From assembly GCA_003219335.1 (NCBI GenBank), contig QHOF01000110.1, positions 1-6,659 of the forward strand: a stretch of DNA of 6,659 nt, in the 5' to 3' direction. The DNA comes from Verrucomicrobiota bacterium (GTDB lineage: Bacteria; Verrucomicrobiota; Verrucomicrobiia; Chthoniobacterales; UBA10450). The position numbers and the translations under genes are program-made. Under the pieces are notes generated by a model that was given only the letters and a program-made list of their open reading frames with translations, did no database searches and was not told the origin of the DNA. Positions 5,649 to 6,659 of this stretch are shown piece by piece (positions within the stretch are counted from its first letter, which is position 1; each line of letters starts with the position of its first letter).

Positions 5649-5760
5649 GTCATTCTGAGCGAAGCGAAGCGGAGTCGAAGAATCCTGCGATGTTACGGAG
5701 CGGACCGCTCGCGGAAGACGCGCACATGATTGTGAGGCCCCTCGCTGCGGTCGGGATGAC
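5649..5760. repeat. GTCATTCTGAGCGAAG-type inverted repeat between rplV and rpsC
   Basis: The 139-nt rplV-rpsC gap contains a left arm GTCATTCTGAGCGAAGCGAA (from 5649) and a right arm CTCGCTGCGGTCGGGATGAC (ending 5760). They pair imperfectly with G-T wobbles, and GTCAT/ATGAC closes the base. The interior holds a second hairpin, GGAGCGGACCGCTC around 5697-5710. Sequences beginning GTCATTCTGAGCGAAG and ending GGAATGAC/GGGATGAC are, to my knowledge, a widespread intergenic repeat style in Acidobacteria and Verrucomicrobia. Copy number in this genome cannot be assessed from the window. It ends 10 nt before rpsC, and the remaining bases (CCTCTGACGT) offer no Shine-Dalgarno. Confidence 0.7.
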
Positions 5761-5770
5761 CCTCTGACGT

Positions 5771-6460
5771 ATGGGACAAAAAGTTAATCCAATTGGTTTT
5801 CGCCTGGGCGTGAATCGTGACTGGCGCTCGCGCTGGTACGCGTCGCCGCAGGAGTTTCCGTCATTTTTGCACAATGACCTGACGATTCGCGAATACGTGA
5901 AGAAGAAGCTGCAATTTGCGGCAGTGTCGAAAATTGTGATCGAGCGGGCGTGGAATTCCATTCGCGTGACCATTCACACCGCGCGTCCCGGGATTGTGAT
6001 TGGGCGCAAGGGCGCAGAGATCGAAAGAATGACCGAAGAAATTTCCAAGATGGCCGACGGCAAACAGATCAAGATCGACATCCAGGAAATCAAGACGCCT
6101 GAACTCGATGCGCAGTTGGTCTCGGAAAACGTTGCGCTGCAGATCGAACGCCGCATTGCGTATCGGCGCGCAATGAAGAAAGCGGTGCAGACTGCAATGG
6201 ATTTTGGCGCGGAGGGAATCAAGCTCCGTTGCTCCGGGCGATTGAACGGGGCGGAGATTTCGCGCTCCGAATGGTACCGAGAAGGAAAAATTCCACTGCA
6301 CACCTTACGCACCCCCATCGATTACGGATTTGCCGAAGCCAACACCGTTTACGGCAAGATCGGGGTGAAATGTTGGATTTGTAAGAAGGAAGAGGCGCCG
6401 GCCGCGCAGCCGGCTGCACCACCGCCGCCCCCTCCGGCGCCGGAGCCGGCTGAAGTTTAG
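5771..6460 (+). CDS. rpsC: 30S ribosomal protein S3 with CxxC and proline-rich tail
   Basis: S3 lies at the mRNA entry channel of the small subunit and takes part in mRNA unwinding. The 229 residues (E. coli 233) begin MGQKVNPIGFRLGVNRDW. The type II KH domain is clear at about 40-110, with its GxxG-type loop in PGIVIGRKGAEIE. The C-terminal domain contains LDAQLVSENVALQIERR, FRRAMK-like YRRAMKKAVQTAM, GIKLRCSGRLNGAEISRSEW, YREGKIPLHTLRTPIDYG and YGKIGVK. Two features are unusual. VKCWICKKE has Cys201 and Cys204, where E. coli has VKVWIFKGE. The tail after about 208 is neutral to acidic, with six consecutive prolines (codons 6419-6436), whereas E. coli ends in a basic tail. No Shine-Dalgarno precedes ATG 5771, which follows the repeat by 10 nt. 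The TAG stop overlaps the rplP ribosome-binding site. Confidence 0.97.
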   Translation: MGQKVNPIGFRLGVNRDWRSRWYASPQEFPSFLHNDLTIREYVKKKLQFAAVSKIVIERAWNSIRVTIHTARPGIVIGRKGAEIERMTEEISKMADGKQIKIDIQEIKTPELDAQLVSENVALQIERRIAYRRAMKKAVQTAMDFGAEGIKLRCSGRLNGAEISRSEWYREGKIPLHTLRTPIDYGFAEANTVYGKIGVKCWICKKEEAPAAQPAAPPPPPPAPEPAEV

Positions 6461-6465
6461 GAGGA
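6459..6465 (+). promoter_or_regulatory. Consensus Shine-Dalgarno for rplP
   Basis: AGGAGGA begins inside the rpsC stop codon (TAG, 6458-6460), and its AGGAGG core lies 7 nt before the rplP ATG. It is the only well-spaced consensus site I found in the window. It fixes the rplP start at 6472 rather than the internal ATG at 6481. Confidence 0.85.
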
Positions 6466-6471
6466 AAGTTT

Positions 6472-6659
6472 ATGCCGTTGATGCCTAAACGCGTGAAGTA
6501 TCGAAAGTCCCAGCGGGGAAGCCGCAAGGGAACGGCTTCGCGCAATCTCAAAATCGATTTTGGCGAGTTTGGTTTGCAGACACTTGAACGGGCCTGGATC
6601 ACAAATACGCAGCTGGAAGCCGCGCGTGTCGCGCTCACTCGCAACATGAAACGCAAAGG
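6472..6659 (+). CDS. rplP: 50S ribosomal protein L16, N-terminal part (3' end outside window)
   Basis: L16 is a late-assembling large-subunit protein near the A-site tRNA elbow. The window holds 62 complete codons, under half of the usual 136-140 residues. MPLMPKRVKYRKSQRG corresponds to the E. coli start MLQPKRTKFRKMHKG. It is followed by DFGEFGLQTLE, matching VSFGSFGLKAV, and TNTQLEAARVALTRNMKRKG, matching [20 protein letters not shown]. The first ATG is chosen because the Shine-Dalgarno at 6459 is ideally spaced for it; starting at 6481 would give MPKRVKYRK and cannot be excluded. The Arg that YcfD hydroxylates in E. coli (Arg81) lies beyond the window. rpmC and rpsQ would be expected next in a normal S10 operon. 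Confidence 0.95.
   Translation, partial: MPLMPKRVKYRKSQRGSRKGTASRNLKIDFGEFGLQTLERAWITNTQLEAARVALTRNMKRK

Overview
This window is the junction of the str and S10 ribosomal-protein operons of a bacterium. All genes are on the + strand: fusA (3' end), rpsJ (S10), rplC (L3), rplD (L4), rplW (L23), rplB (L2), rpsS (S19), an unrecognised coiled-coil gene, rplV (L22), rpsC (S3) and rplP (L16, 5' end). Both end genes run off the window. The proteins are clearly bacterial. The intergenic palindromes, the direct fusA-rpsJ linkage without tuf and the moderately high GC suggest a PVC-group bacterium, probably a soil verrucomicrobium (Spartobacteria/Chthoniobacterales-like). That placement is inference from general resemblance, not a search result.

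The layout has two halves. From 1 to 2839 the genes are tightly packed: fusA/rpsJ and rplC/rplD share 4-nt ATGA overlaps, rplD/rplW abut with no spacer, and only a 37-nt gap separates rpsJ and rplC. From 2840 to 5770 the pattern changes. Each of five successive gene junctions holds a different inverted-repeat element: an AT-rich 7-bp-periodic palindrome (rplW-rplB), a GC-rich cloverleaf-like palindrome (rplB-rpsS), an AT-rich palindrome (rpsS-coiled-coil gene), a GTTAAAAG/GTTAC palindrome (coiled-coil gene-rplV) and a GTCATTCTGAGCGAAG-type palindrome (rplV-rpsC). The rplB, rpsS and rpsC starts that follow these repeats lack a good Shine-Dalgarno sequence, and rplV has at most a weak one. The packed arrangement returns at rpsC-rplP, where a consensus Shine-Dalgarno overlaps the rpsC stop codon.

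The ribosomal proteins and EF-G would be made together for ribosome assembly and translocation. The outlier is the gene at about 4271-5050, between rpsS and rplV, which are neighbours in most bacteria. It encodes a predicted exported protein with a signal peptide, a long coiled coil, a Pro/Glu linker and a small beta-rich C-terminal domain. Its 5' end lies inside one of the palindromes. I see no mobile-element gene, RNA gene, CRISPR array or terminator. The points most worth following up are the inserted envelope-type gene, the series of unrelated palindromes inside an essential operon, and the unusual S3 C-terminus (CxxC plus a six-proline run).
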